From Astragalus membranaceus (lineage: Eukaryota > Streptophyta > Magnoliopsida > Fabales > Fabaceae): 64,000 bases of DNA. The DNA is taken from positions 96,221,531 to 96,285,530 of the forward strand of contig CM076851.1 in the NCBI GenBank assembly GCA_039519185.1. Direction: 5' to 3'. Positions 22,401-33,800 of this stretch are shown one piece after another. Every line of letters starts with the position of its first letter. Position 1 is the first letter of the stretch. The position numbers were made by a program, and so were the translations under genes. The notes beneath the pieces were generated by a model. It did no database searches and had not been told where the DNA came from. It saw only the letters and a list, made by a program, of their open reading frames with translations.

Positions 22401-22600
22401 GTAGAGGTGGGGATAGAAAGGGTGGTGGGCTAGGATGGAGAATACAGGGTGGATGAAAAGCGAATAGAGTAGGAAGGAGTTGAGAAGGAAGGTGAGTTAG
22501 AAAAAATAAGTGAGATTAGACCCCAAAAAAAAAAGGAAAGTAAGTGAGATGCATTTTCGTATTTTATGCGGGGAGGGAGATGTGAAAAGCGAGGGAAGGT
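19480..22600. other. Gene-free AT-rich DNA
   Basis: Apart from the SINE at 20236-20429, I see no gene. A short block at about 21070-21180, with CTCCCACTTATAAAC and GTGGGACTTTGAACA, resembles the ends of small LTR-type repeats but has no clear borders. The rest holds AT-rich and simple-sequence DNA without conserved frames. Confidence 0.5.
20236..20429 (+). mobile_element. tRNA-related SINE
   Basis: A 194-bp insertion flanked by a perfect 15-bp target-site duplication, ACCTCATTCCAAAAT (20221-20235 and 20430-20444). It holds a pol III B-box-like GGGTTCAAATTC and ends in an A-rich TACCAAAAT tail. The body (GATGGTACGAGTCTC, AGCTTTGCCGCCCATTG, GAGGATACCCGATTTATACC) matches what I remember of a widespread angiosperm SINE (Au-like), so the family name is tentative. 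It uses the reverse transcriptase of a LINE for movement and encodes no protein. Confidence 0.85.
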
Positions 22601-22775
22601 GGTGAATAAATTATTGGCTTAAATATATGTTCAGCCCCTGCAAATATGGCCAAAATCCATTTAAGCCCCTGCAAATTTTTTTTTTAAAATAACCCTTGCA
22701 AATATTAAACATTTGCGGTTAAGCCCCTCGGTCAACTTTCCATAAAAAAAACATTAAAATGATAATCAATGTCAT

Positions 22776-24009
22776 GTGTCACCATCTCATATGACCATTA
22801 TGCCACGTGTCACTGAACGACGCGTCATCACCCCATGTCACCACTTCCACGTGGCACTAACATGTGCCACGTCAGCAGCCAATGGATGGCTGCCACGTGG
22901 CGCTTGCATGGCAATAATGTGGGGCACCTTTGTTACCAAAAGAATTTAACATTTTGGAGGAACCCATGTTCCTAAAGTGGTTGAAACTTACAAATACCAC
23001 TAAGCTTTTGGTAAGTTAAGTCAACTACTAGTATGTAATACATAAATAATTCGATTAACAAAATAAAAAACAAGATCTTCATCTTCCACATCTATAACTA
23101 GCAAATCTGGGAACAACATCTTCCACAAACACCAACAGATCTTGAACACAAACACAAACACCAACAAATCTGGGAAAATCGATTCTGCAAACACAAACAC
23201 CAACAAACACTGAGGTGGGAAAATCGAATCTGCAAACACAAACACAAACACAAACACCAACAAAATCGAATCTACAAAACGAAGTGGGTTTCGAATCTGC
23301 AAAACGAAAAGGAAAATCGAAAAAGTGAAATACATGAACGAAATTTGAATCTGCAAAACGAAATTCGAAATCCAATGAATCTAAGAACGAGAAAAACAAA
23401 ATTTGAATTTGCAGAAAACGAAATCTGGGTTTGAAATGAATCTGGAAAACAAGATAACTGAGATTTCGTTTAATTTTAATGGCATATGCATTCTATTTCA
23501 ATTTCTGCGTTCTATAACAAGTTAACAACAGATTTAGTGGATGGAAATCAAAACGAAATGGACTAAATCAGATTTAATGGATATTTCCAGATTTAATCGT
23601 TGAATTTTTGGTGGGTTTCGTTTTTGACTCAGGAAGATCTGATGAAGATTTGCGTTTTCTAAGTAGATCTGATATATTAAACGTTTAGTTAGACAAAGTG
23701 AAGATCTGGTTTTTTAATTGGAGATGATGATATGAAGAAGATGACGACGTGTTTGTTCTTCAGAATTTTTTTTTTCAAAATTAATAACGTAATATATAAT
23801 GTTTGTTGGCTCTATTTATAAAAGTTAACATCTGGTGCAGTGGTAATTTGGAGCGTTTTTCACCATGAGGTCAATGGTTCAAGTCTTTGTCAAGCCATTT
23901 TCCAAATTTATTTTGAGTGTAATAACTAGTGCCACGTGGCAGCCATCCATTGGCTGTTGATGTAGCGTTTAGTGACACGTGGCATAATGGTCTTATGAGA
24001 TGGTGACAC
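22776..24009. repeat. Large inverted repeat, remnant of a long-TIR transposon
   Basis: The left arm (22776-22905) contains GTGTCACCATCTCATATGAC, GCCACGTGTCACTGAACG and AATGGATGGCTGCCACGTGG. The right arm (23928-24009) holds the reverse complement of the same blocks in the same order, with a shorter spacing. The outer sequence left of 22776 (TTCAGCCCCTGCAAATATGG) has no counterpart on the right, so the right end is truncated. No transposase is visible between the arms. A Mutator-like origin is a guess. Confidence 0.6.
23101..23275. repeat. CAAACAC-rich minisatellite
   Basis: Repeated AACACAAACACCAACAAA-type units interleaved with TCTGGGAAAATCGAATCTGC. It lies between the arms of the inverted repeat and produces spurious open frames. 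Confidence 0.7.
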
Positions 24010-24160
24010 AAACCTTGTTTCTTATTCCCGGATTCCCAGAAACCTTATTTCTTATTCTCTTCTCTTCTTCTACTTCCTCTTTTACTCTTCTACCAAGAAC
24101 CCAAAAACCCATTTGATTTCTGCAACAACTCCAAACTCCCACTTTTACTCACAACAACAC

Positions 24161-25304
24161 CAGGGCCGTCCCAAACAACTTGGAGGCCCTGTTCGAATCT
24201 TAAAAGTTGGGGCCCTAAATTGGGGGCTAAATATCTGTTTCTAGATAAAAAAAAAGGATACAAATGGCCCTAAACAAAGTGATGCAATTTACTTTAACCA
24301 AAAAAAGTGACGTATTTTACTACTTTAAGATCAATGAAGGCATTCTCTATCCATTCTTTACTTTAACCAAAAAAAGTGACGTATTTTACTACTTTAGTAT
24401 CGGTGGTGGCAAGTGGCAACATCCAACACCACTATCCATTCTCCTTTTTATTTTTAATAAAATTAATAATTATTTACATAGGCTCTGTCACTGTTGTTAT
24501 TTATAGCCGCATGCAGTGTTTTAAAAACCGGCTCGGCCCGGCCGGTCGGACTGGTCGAACTGGGAACCGGGGGGGTAATCGAGCCGGTCAAGGTTTTGGA
24601 TCGGCCATGCAGCAAACCGGTGGGAACCGGTGTGACTCGGCTGGTTTTTGGAAAAACCGGTGACCCGGTGACCCGGCTCGAACCGGACCGGGTTGTGCAT
24701 TTTTTTTATCAAATCTTTGAACTGTAATTGGGAGGGGCCGCGCGAACGCAGACCCCCACTAGTGATTGCCATCTAGGTAAGTATGTTTCCCATTGACATG
24801 CCTTGCTTTTATATCTCATTCTCCTCCCTGTTCTGTTCATTCTATGCGACGTGGGACTATTTGTAAACTACTTAAAACAAAATAGACTCAAAAAACACCT
24901 CAACAAAATGCCATTAGTGGGGTTTGAACCCCTGACCTGTTGAAAAAATCAGGCTACCCCTCGGTCAGACCATTGACCCAGTGACCCGATACCTTCACCG
25001 AGTCGGTCACCGGTCCGAGTTTTAAAACATTGGCCGCATGCCTACCATTAAAAAAGAGTTAAAGACACAACTTTACATCTCTGTCACCGTCACTTTTCTA
25101 CTTTCCTCTATCATCTTGTCACCTTCCCCCCTCGACTCTTTCTTTCCTCTATTTTTTCTGCATGTTCCTCTCCTGCAAGCTTCATTCTTCCACGGCCATG
25201 GCTTTCAAGTTTCAACATACTAGTTTTTTTGGGGCCCTTAAAAAAAATTCTGGACCGAGGCCCTGTGCGCTAGCACAGGCTGCACGCCCTCAAGGTCGGC
25301 CCTG
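24161..25304. mobile_element. Non-autonomous hAT-type transposon
   Basis: Ends CAGGGCCGTCC (left) and, reverse-complemented, CAGGGCCGACC (right), with a perfect 8-bp target-site duplication AACAACAC at 24153-24160 and 25305-25312. CAGGG termini and 8-bp duplications are diagnostic of hAT elements. There is no transposase; the interior holds a 37-bp direct repeat (24290-24326 and 24359-24395) and a second transposon at 24515-25032. It inserted in a CT-rich sequence that continues on both sides. Confidence 0.88.
24515..25032. mobile_element. GC-rich non-autonomous element nested in the hAT
   Basis: A 518-bp element with terminal inverted repeats (left AGTGTTTTAAAAACCGGCTC; right, reverse-complemented, CAATGTTTTAAAACTCGGAC) and a 9-bp target-site duplication GCCGCATGC at 24506-24514 and 25033-25041. 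The ends are rich in ACCGG. The 9-bp duplication suggests a Mutator-like mobiliser. No protein is encoded. Confidence 0.78.
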
Positions 25305-25312
25305 AACAACAC

Positions 25313-26824
25313 CCCATCACACCAACCTTCTTTCTCTCCCCCAACACCAACCTTTGGCAACCCTAACCTTCTTTCTTTTACGGAATAACTTCGCCTCCTT
25401 TCTCTTCCCCAATACCAATCTGTTTCGGCTCCATCACCATCGTTCTCCTTCCTTCAACCCCCGTCCAGGACCTACATTCTTTTCTTTTCGTTTTGGGCGT
25501 TTTCAATTTTGTTTTCGACTTCATCTCTATTTTTAGATCTGTTAGTTTTCATCTTCGTTTTTTTTCAGTTTTTTTTAGATCTTCAGATTCATTTTTTGTA
25601 GTGTGGTTGAATTTTCAGTGCGGATGACACTACTTGTGTGTGAATAGTTAGCATGGAAAATGAAGAATTGAAACCTAAGTTGTTGAAGAGTGGGAGTTGG
25701 GTCTTGTAGATCTAGGGTTCATATGTTGAAGATGAAGATGATAATTAAGTTAAGAATTTTCTTTTGGTTTTAATAAAAAATAATTAATAATAATAATGAA
25801 TCAGCAAACATTTATCCAACACGTAAGCAAAATTAATAGACATCTAGGCAACATAACGGCCACCGAAGCCTTTTTTAACAGAGTCAAACAAAAATTGTTG
25901 GAAAGGTTAATGTTACTATCATTTAGGAACACAAATGATTGATTTTGGGGAAAAAAATAAAGTACTAACCTGAAATTAAGTTAAGGTACTTTGGGAGCAA
26001 TTTAGCCAAAAATTTAGCATTCACACACCAGAACCAAAAACAACTAGCTGATTTATCATATTAAAAACCTAATAAGTTGTTCCCCAGATTATTATACCTA
26101 AAAATTAGTTGCAACATTTTTCAACATTCTATTGCATAAATGTGTGAACTATATAAATGGCTTCATATTGAATATTTCCTCATAAAAGCATGAAACAACT
26201 ATGAAACATCAATATCATCGACTTCTGCCACATGCACAGCCATTTTAGTTAATAGCATATTCTCGTACTCAATCTTCAAAAGAAGCATAATTCTTCTACA
26301 GGTATAAAGGTACAGTTAACCATTTGACGCAGCCCATGCAAAGGACAACTCACAGGCAGCCTCCCTTCTCCCTTCAGAAAGAAAAACGCTGAGAAACCAA
26401 TATGACCAACAAGGATTCAAGAGAGAATCCCAATGCCTGAAAAGGTGCAAACTCAGTCAGTACACCTGGTGGTGGTGCTCCAACATGAATCAAAACAATT
26501 CTGTCTAAGCAAAAGTATAACTGCATCACATGAAGTAACAAAATCCGTAGTATGAGCAAGATAATTCATTCCAACCCTCCTCCCCGTTAAAAAAGAAAAA
26601 GAAATAAATCCCGACATGCATACAAGACTTAAACTCCAAAGCAAATTCTGATATTATAACGGTAATGAATTCTGCATATAAACCAAAAACAATATACATA
26701 TCAGACCATAGTTGACCTATAAGGCAATAACAGTAGGAATTTTACCATCTCAATTTGTTTCAAGGCACAGGGGATCCGATTGCCATGCAAAAGAAATAAA
26801 ACGAGCTCTTTTGCAGTACAATTT
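25313..26824. other. Gene-free flank and probable 3' UTR of LPAT1
   Basis: 25313-25700 continues the CT-rich sequence interrupted by the hAT. 25740-26140 is AT-rich. The part nearest 26824 should hold the 3' UTR and polyadenylation site of the leftward-transcribed LPAT gene, but no poly(A) signal could be assigned with confidence. Confidence 0.5.
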
Positions 26825-29800
26825 TCAGGCTTGAGTCAGAACGCTTTCGATTGTCTTCCTAGCTTCTTTGCATAACATGTCAGGATCATTTCCAGTTATA
26901 GGTTTATGTATAACAACTTTTACAGAACCAAAGTTCAATATACCCTCCCTTCCTGCAGGCATGATTTGACCGGTTCCAATAAGGGTAATTGGTACCACTG
27001 GTGCATTAGTCTTTACAGCAACGCTAAAAGCACCCTTCTGTACATCCCCAAGCAATGAACAAAATTACAGTTAGTTCAATGAAAGGAAATCTCTGACAAG
27101 GAAAAAGAGTGCTGCAAAGAGTATAAGACTTGAAAAGAATATACCCCAATTAGAATATGCTACCGCGTTAGTTTATGACACGTAAACAACATTTCATTTT
27201 AATCATATAAGCACACGTATTAAGTATTTAATTTTAATCATATATATAAGCTTGCTGCAAAGGGTTCTACTTTTCAGCACAGCTTCCGTAAGCATTGCCA
27301 GAAAATTAAGGGTCCCGACTCTTTCAATGATCAATCTATGCTGGGTCCAATAGAATAACAGGAATAACTGCTATTTAATCACTAAGGGTGTGTCTGGATA
27401 GAGTATTTTTTAGGGGTAACGTAATTTTTTGGAGGAATTGAAAGATTTTAGCTTGGAATTTTAAGGTAAAAAATATTTCAATTCCCCTAAAAAATTACAT
27501 TACCTTCAAAAAATACTTCATCCAAACACACCTTTAAGGGTATGTTTGGTTCAGAGAAGAAATTGAGAAGAGAGAAATAGGTGAAAAGAGTGAGAAAAGA
27601 GAGAAAGAAGTCAGAAATAGAGTCGATTTTGGGTATTGTTTGGTTTAAGTGAAAGAGAGGATTAATACAAGAGAGAGAAATGTGCTTAGTTATTAAAAAG
27701 ACAAAAATATGTTAGACCTCTTATAAGAAATGTTTATAAGAGGAGGGGGAGGAATTAATTATTATTTATGTATTATAGGGCAGTAACTATTTTATTTTAA
27801 TAAAAAAAAACAGTTAGTGTGTAAGTAGTTATGTTAGCAGTTATTGTGTGGCAGCTAGTGTGTTTGTGGAAAGGGAGATTCCCAGAGTCTCTCAAACTGC
27901 TCTGGGAGTTTGAATCTGTATTTTCCTCTATCACTGTAATTCTGTTTTACTCTGTTTATACCAATAAAGTACCAGAAAACTGTTCCAATCCTTTACTGTG
28001 AGAACCAGTTTCTATCAACTGGTATTCAAGCAGTTACTTTTCTGGGAAAATTCATGGTGTCTACAAGAGGGGAGATGGAAGCCCGATTGGAGGTTCTGGA
28101 AGGGGCTTTGAAGGGTTGTTGACTAAGAGAGAAAAATGTGGAGAAAATTCTGGAAGATGATCGCAAAGAGAGGCTTGAAACTCGACAACAGTTTGCGGAA
28201 TCAACCACACTGGTGTGACCACAATGCGATGCCATCGGGATGACGAAATCGAGGAAGGAGACAGCACCGATGACTATGACGCTTCAGTGAGTCATGCCAC
28301 AGTCCCAGTCGTCTGCGGGAAGAGGGTGGAGGAAATTGGAGATCCATGTGTTTAACGAAACGGACGCGTATGGGTGGCTGAACGAAGTAGATCGTTATTT
28401 TGATTCGAAAAGGATGAACGAGGGGGAGAAGTTGCAGGCCGTGATGGTTGTCATGCGGGCGAGAGCACTTGCATGGTATCAATGGTGGGAATTTTCTTCC
28501 CAAAATCCAACTTGGGAGGAGTTTCAGTCTGCCATTCTCAAAAGATTCCAACCTGTGTCGATTCGAAGTCCCTTTGAACTGTTACCGAGTCTTAAACTAA
28601 CAGGGACAGTGGAAGAATACCAGAAATAGTTTCAAGAGTTATAATAATAACCGTACAGTTATATGGGAACCTAGAAATAAAAAAAACAACCCAGATTGTG
28701 AACAATGCAGGTACGGTGGGCAGTTCAATTGGAGATAACAGCATTGCCAAAGGAAGGAATTTCTGGAGGTTGACAGATGCTGAATTGCAAGAAATAAAAC
28801 GAAAGGATTGTGTTTTAGGGGTGATGAGAAGTTTTGTCCGGACATGTATGCCCTAACAAGCAATTTAGAGTCCTATTATTGGAGGAAGCCGTAGAGGAAG
28901 AAACAGATGGAGATTATCAATTAATTGAAATGAAGGCTTTACAATTGTCCATGTATATCATTTATGGGCTAACGAAAAAGAAGTCCATCAAGTTCTGGGG
29001 AACCTTAGGAGACAAAAAAGCAGTGGTTTTGATTAATTGTGGAGCTTCTCATAACTTCATATATTCTATATTAGTCAAGGAGGGTCAACTTACAGTCGAG
29101 AAAACTCCACCTCTATGTGGAGGTTGGTGATGGAAGAAGAATTTCATGTGAAGAGATGTGCCCCAAACTGAAATTGACCAGGCAAGGTCTAGAAATTCAT
29201 GAAGATTTCATTGTATTCAGGGTGGACATAGTGTCGGGAATGGAATGATTATCCAACATTCCAACTTGGGTGAAATCCGGGCTAACTTTAAAGAATTAAT
29301 CATTAAGAGATTCCTCTTAGGAATAGATACCATGTGCTGAAGGGTGAACCAGAATTATTAAGAGGAATTGCTTCGTTCAAATCTATCCTCAAAGTGGTGA
29401 AAGATGATGACCAAGGTTTTGTGTTGGAATGTCAAACTATGGAGGTGGAAAGCTGTCTTGGAAGAGTTTGAAGATGTCTTTCAAGTACCACAAGGGCTAC
29501 GTCCACCAAGAAGACATGATCATGCAATTGTTTATTGTTTATACTAATAAAGTACCAGAAAATTGTTCTAAGCCTTCACTGTTAGAACCAGTTTCTATCA
29601 ATATCCTTGAGTCAAAAATTAATTTATTCTTATTAATCAAGTAAATTAATTTAGTTATTGTGTAAGTTATTAAATAATTAATTAAAATAATTTATTTCAT
29701 TTATGTTAATTTAATATATTAGTTTAAAATAAATATATAATTATTGTAATTTAAAAAAATCACCCCTTCACTTCCAATTACCATATTTTAGGTAACAGCC

Positions 29801-32800
29801 AAAAATTAATTCACGAAACATGTTTTTGTTTGGGTCAATGATAATCAAATTTTTAAAAAAAATTTACACAATAAAGTGAACACCTATCCTTATCAGTATC
29901 TCAATTGTGAAAAGGTGAATAAATGGTATTAATAAAGTCACAAGCCAAGGGATATCAGTAGGCTTCACCAGACAAGAGATTGACCGAATCTGTCTTTCAT
30001 AACTTTCTCGCCTCTACTCCTCTCATTTGTACCTCACACATACCAAAACACACTGTAAGTCACTCGACAACACTTCATCAACTAATCTAATGCAATGTGT
30101 CTCACTGGTCACTCTCCCTCTAGGTGAAACAAGTATCTCAGTCCTAAGTATGTCATTCTCAACGTTTAGCCAAGGTAAATAAAAGCGACATCAAGCCCAA
30201 GGTAAATAAAAAATATAAACTCAACGTTTAGCCACTACTATTAGAAAGTATTATACTCATTGTCTTGTGAGTCTTGTTAAGTTAGTAATGGTTTTTGGTT
30301 GTGCTAGTTCTAATTCTGACTGTACTGCATTAGCACATGCGCCGTGCACTGCATTATCTATGTATCTGTCTATATATACATGTTATAAGACACAATTCAT
30401 GCCTAATCAACATTGTCAGATATCAAATCCTGCAAGTCAATTTCTTTCCAAAAGCTTTACTCCCCTCTAGGAAGCTTGGTACTTTCACCTAGTACATGTC
30501 ATTCCCTAAAATCGCCCCATCCCAATTGTCATAGCCAACCTTTTAAAAAATTTTAACTATTTTTGACCAGGCAAGACATTATGGGGAAGCCCAAAGACAC
30601 AAGACTCATTACAAAAGGGAAACCTCGGGCCACAAGGCTCATGCCATGAAAACGCACAGAAAAGGTTCACCTATTGTGGTTCTATTATAGGTAGCCTCTC
30701 CATATTTTCCTGCCAATGATCCTCAAAGATTTGCTTATGTTCACCGAATCTATGGTGGTAGCAATGTTGGAAGTTAAATGTTAAGTTCACCATTTTCAAT
30801 AGATGTTTTTTTTTGTTTCCTCTGCACATGGCATAAAAACTGCCTCTTCAACATTTTTTTTGGGTTTACAATTTCATCTAATAATTCATGATTTGGAGTT
30901 TTTTTCAATGGTTTTGATGTTGCCGTACGACGAGATCTTGCCGACACTTTTAAATACATTAATGTGTTCGGATAATTTTTTTTTTTCACCAAAAATTTAC
31001 GATGCATTTGTAACATTTTCAAGAGACTAATCTCGTAACTAGAACCCATGACTTTAGGAATCACACAGAAGTTGCTCCAACCACTCCACAAAGATTCCAT
31101 TCATTTTACTCCAATTATATTATCCTAAATTTTACCATATTCTTTTAATTATCAGATTAAGTACTTTCTTGGTATTGTGCTTCATAGCATTCGGGTTTTG
31201 TGCTCTGGGCCTACTCAACCTCAACAACTAGCATAGGGGTTTACCACTGCCGAGTTCCTTAAAATCTAAAACATCTAGAATATCAGTATTCATCATTTTA
31301 GGAGTGGGCTTGCATCGGCTTTGCTATGCTAGTACTTGACCATGATAGGTGCATTACTATTTAGGATAGGGATTATAGTACGTATTGTTAGCAGTGAAAT
31401 ATAATACTTCAGTTTAACTTTGTTACTACTTAACTTTTCCATCGCTATTTTGACAACTTCTTTATTTGTCAAGAAGTATGCCCACTTGTGTCCCAAGTTA
31501 TGTGCACTTTTTTCCCTCAATAACATGTAACTCATCATTATCTACAATTGTTTGCCTCTAAATCAAGATCAAAATTATCTACAAAGATGAAAAGGATTAC
31601 AAGAATCATCATACAAACTCACCTTGAATGCTCCTAATTTTCCATCTTTACTGCGTGTTCCCTCCGGAAAGAAAAAAACCGAGGCACCTTTCTTGATGAG
31701 ATTCATGCATCGTTTAAGACAGTCCTATATATGAAAAGGCAAATAGAACCATGATTTGATAGTTACAGGATCTTAAAATCCAGAGGGGAATAATTTCAAA
31801 GAAAAAATTGACTTTTAACTAAGAAGAATTGGTTAAATTTGGCTGCAAAAACAATGGTGAAAGAATACCAGCTGGCTCCGGCTGTCCATGCGCTTCAGAG
31901 GAATAACGCCCAAAAGAAACATTGCCCACCCAATTATTGGAAAGAGGAATATTCCAGTCTTGCTTATGAACTTAAAGCTTCTTCCTAGAGTTAGAAGAGT
32001 ATATATGTCCAGAAAACTCTGATGATTCGAAACATACACGGCAGGAGTATCTGGAGGGGGAAGATTCTCTAACCCCTCCAATTCAATTTTGAAAAACAGA
32101 GTCACACTCAACGTAGCCCAGACTTTGGCAATAAAATGTTGGAACTTTCTCTGGTGACGATCGAATAGGAGCACAAATGGATGTCCAACCACCATCAACA
32201 CAAAAAGAAACATGGCAGCAAAGGCAGTAACAGCATAAAAACAAGCTCCCCTAACTTTTGATTCCGCTTTGAGTTCTGCAATCAATCGAAGATCAACGCA
32301 TAATGAATCGGCATTCAAGTTAAACCCTATAGGTGAAACCTAAGTAAACAAATGTTTCAATACAAACCATGTATTGAATAGCCATCTCCTGCAGAACCAG
32401 CTGCAGTAACCCCAGATCTCACAATTACATCCCTGGGGAATTTATTTTGAACATTCTCTTTGTAACAGAAATGAGATCCACCGAACTCCACTTTGGAATA
32501 AAGTGACACCCTGAACACATTTCTTTGCTTATTGGAGATGCCTAAAAAACTACTTTGAGAAGCTATACAGAAAAAGGAAGATAAAATTAAAATTGTCCAC
32601 CTTCAAGCACTTAATAAGAAACAAATAAATAAACACTGAAATAGACGCAAAGAAGAAGCGAAAATTCACACACAGACAAACTTACCAATATGTGAAGTAC
32701 TCAGAAAAACTGGATATTTACACGGTGTTCTTCTATGAGAGTATAACTGCAATATTCAGTGGCGTTCAATAAAAAAACAACCACGCGCATAAACAACAAA

Positions 32801-33015
32801 TAGTGATTGAGAAAGAAAACAACAATGAGTAAACTCACGGGGATGAAAGAGGATCGCCCCAAGAATCTCGCTTCTTCGTTACCTACAAGAAGAAGAAAGT
32901 AATTCAGTTAAAAAGCACACGGCGAGGCGAGGATGTAGAGAGAGAAAAAAAGGTGGGAATTACGGAGATAAAAACGAGGGATTGGAGAAGGGGTGGAGAG
33001 AGAAGCAATTTCCAT
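26825..33015 (-). CDS. LPAT1: Plastidial 1-acyl-sn-glycerol-3-phosphate acyltransferase
   Basis: Seven exons on the minus strand: 33015-32964, 32882-32839, 32746-32686, 32562-32368, 32275-31869, 31724-31623 and 27037-26825. All introns are GT-AG, phases agree, and the product is 357 residues, close to the 356 of the Arabidopsis ATS2 protein. It moves an acyl group to the sn-2 position of lysophosphatidic acid, making phosphatidic acid in the plastid (prokaryotic) glycerolipid pathway. Acyltransferase blocks are visible: NHQSFLD (201-207, catalytic H202 and D207), KFISKTGIF, FPEGTR (272-277) and VVPI (301-304). Residues of about 128-155 form a membrane segment (FLFVLMVVGHPFVLLF). The first 100 or so residues, rich in Ser, Arg and Tyr, fit a chloroplast transit peptide. 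The start ATG is the first in the transcript region and sits in CCATGG. Confidence 0.93.
27386..27534. mobile_element. MITE in LPAT1 intron 6
   Basis: 149 bp with long terminal inverted repeats of about 60 bp (GGGTGTGTCTGGATAGAGTA at the left; AAGGTGTGTTTGGATGAAGT from the right end), so it folds into a near-complete hairpin. TAA flanks both sides (27383-27385 and 27535-27537), the 3-bp duplication typical of Tourist/PIF-Harbinger MITEs. It is followed directly by a second GGGTATGTTTGGTTC-type end that may belong to a truncated related element. Confidence 0.78.
27710..29600 (+). mobile_element. Internally deleted gypsy element, antisense in LPAT1 intron 6
   Basis: A left LTR (27710-28017, TGTTAGACC to CTATCA) is followed by a PBS-like ACTGGTATTCAAGCAG, close to the initiator-Met tRNA sites of gypsy and copia elements. 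Gag and protease follow. At about 29520 the coding sequence, at the start of pol (FEDVFQVPQGLRPPRRHDHA), jumps straight into the end of an LTR (TGTTTATACTAATAAAG to CTATCA), so RT, RNase H, integrase and most of the 3' LTR are deleted. No matching target-site duplication was seen. Confidence 0.82.
28053..29527 (+). pseudogene. Gag-protease remnant of the intronic gypsy element
   Basis: The start MVSTRGEMEARLEVLEGALKG (28053) is followed by a stop and broken frames. The gag core lies in 28294-28629 (AYGWLNEVDRYFD, ALAWYQWWE, ILKRFQP). A zinc-knuckle region (KFCPGHVCPNKQ) is near 28825-28860, and retropepsin near 29030 reads VVLINCGASHNFI, where the catalytic Asp position has become Asn. The pol start ends at about 29527. 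It cannot be functional. It is on the opposite strand to LPAT1. Confidence 0.8.
29601..31622. other. Remainder of LPAT1 intron 6
   Basis: AT-rich intronic sequence with no supported gene. Some stretches (for example 30790-31030, rich in T runs) look like old transposon debris without clear borders. The intron donor is at 31622 (GTGAGT on the minus strand). Confidence 0.6.
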
Positions 33016-33255
33016 GGAATGTATGCTATGACGATGAGGACGACGATGATTGTGAATTGTGATTGGGTTAGTGATTATAGTTAGGGTTTGACTTTGTAAT
33101 TTCGGGAATGATATCGCGAATTTCAAGGCTTATCTCATTCACATCAATTTATCTCTTTTCTTGGCTTCGTTTTGCTCCATCGCCCATCATGGGTGCAAAC
33201 TCTTTAGGGACTGTTTGGTTCAATCATGGCCAGGGAGGGATTGAATATCCATTTT

Positions 33256-33378
33256 GAAGAAGAAAGTAATTCAGTTAAAAAGCACACGGCGAGGCGAGGA
33301 TGTAGAGAGAGAAAAAAAAGGTGGGAATTACGGAGATAAAAACGAGGGATTGAATATCAATTTTGGAGAAGGGGTGGA
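33256..33378. repeat. Duplicate of the LPAT1 exon 1/intron 1 segment
   Basis: Bases 32889-32997, spanning intron 1 and part of exon 1, are repeated almost exactly at 33256-33378, upstream of the gene. The copy has a small insertion (AATATCAATTTTG) that itself resembles flanking AATATCCATTTTG. The copy lies next to a GGGACTGTTTGGTTC MITE-like end at 33218. It is not coding in its new place. It could be filler DNA from break repair. Confidence 0.85.
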
Positions 33379-33800
33379 AATTTAATGAAGGGCAAGGGAG
33401 CAAAAGGGAAAGATTTTAATTAGGTTTAAATATCATTTTGGTCCTATAATTACATTGAATATCCATTTTGGCCCTTTGTTAACGGCCAAATTAAATTAAG
33501 TTGTTGGCCGAGGGAAAATGACGAATCTAGGGCTAGGATAAGGCCGAGACAGCTATGAAAGCACTAAGGCATGGATAATTCAGCACTTGCCAAGTCAAGG
33601 GGAAAGCTCATTTTGGAAGCATCAAGAGGAATATCCAAGAAAACTGAGTCATTAGAGGAATGATAAGGATCACCAAGGTACAATGAGACTCGGTTGGAGG
33701 GTACCCTGACCACAGGGTAACTCGGCTAACGCATCAACGACCGAAGGCCGAGAATGAGACATGGCCGAAGCAAGGAATGCTTGCTTCAAGCGTCAGTATT

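Noticed and set aside
24920..24965. tRNA-like segment (GGGGTTTGAACCCCTGACC)
   Set aside because: Only a B-box-like dyad is present; a cloverleaf could not be drawn, and it lies inside a non-autonomous transposon.
32908..33126. Longer N-terminus of LPAT1 starting at 33126
   Set aside because: That start is not an ATG and the frame runs through intron 1; the ATG at 33015 gives correct phase with exon 2.
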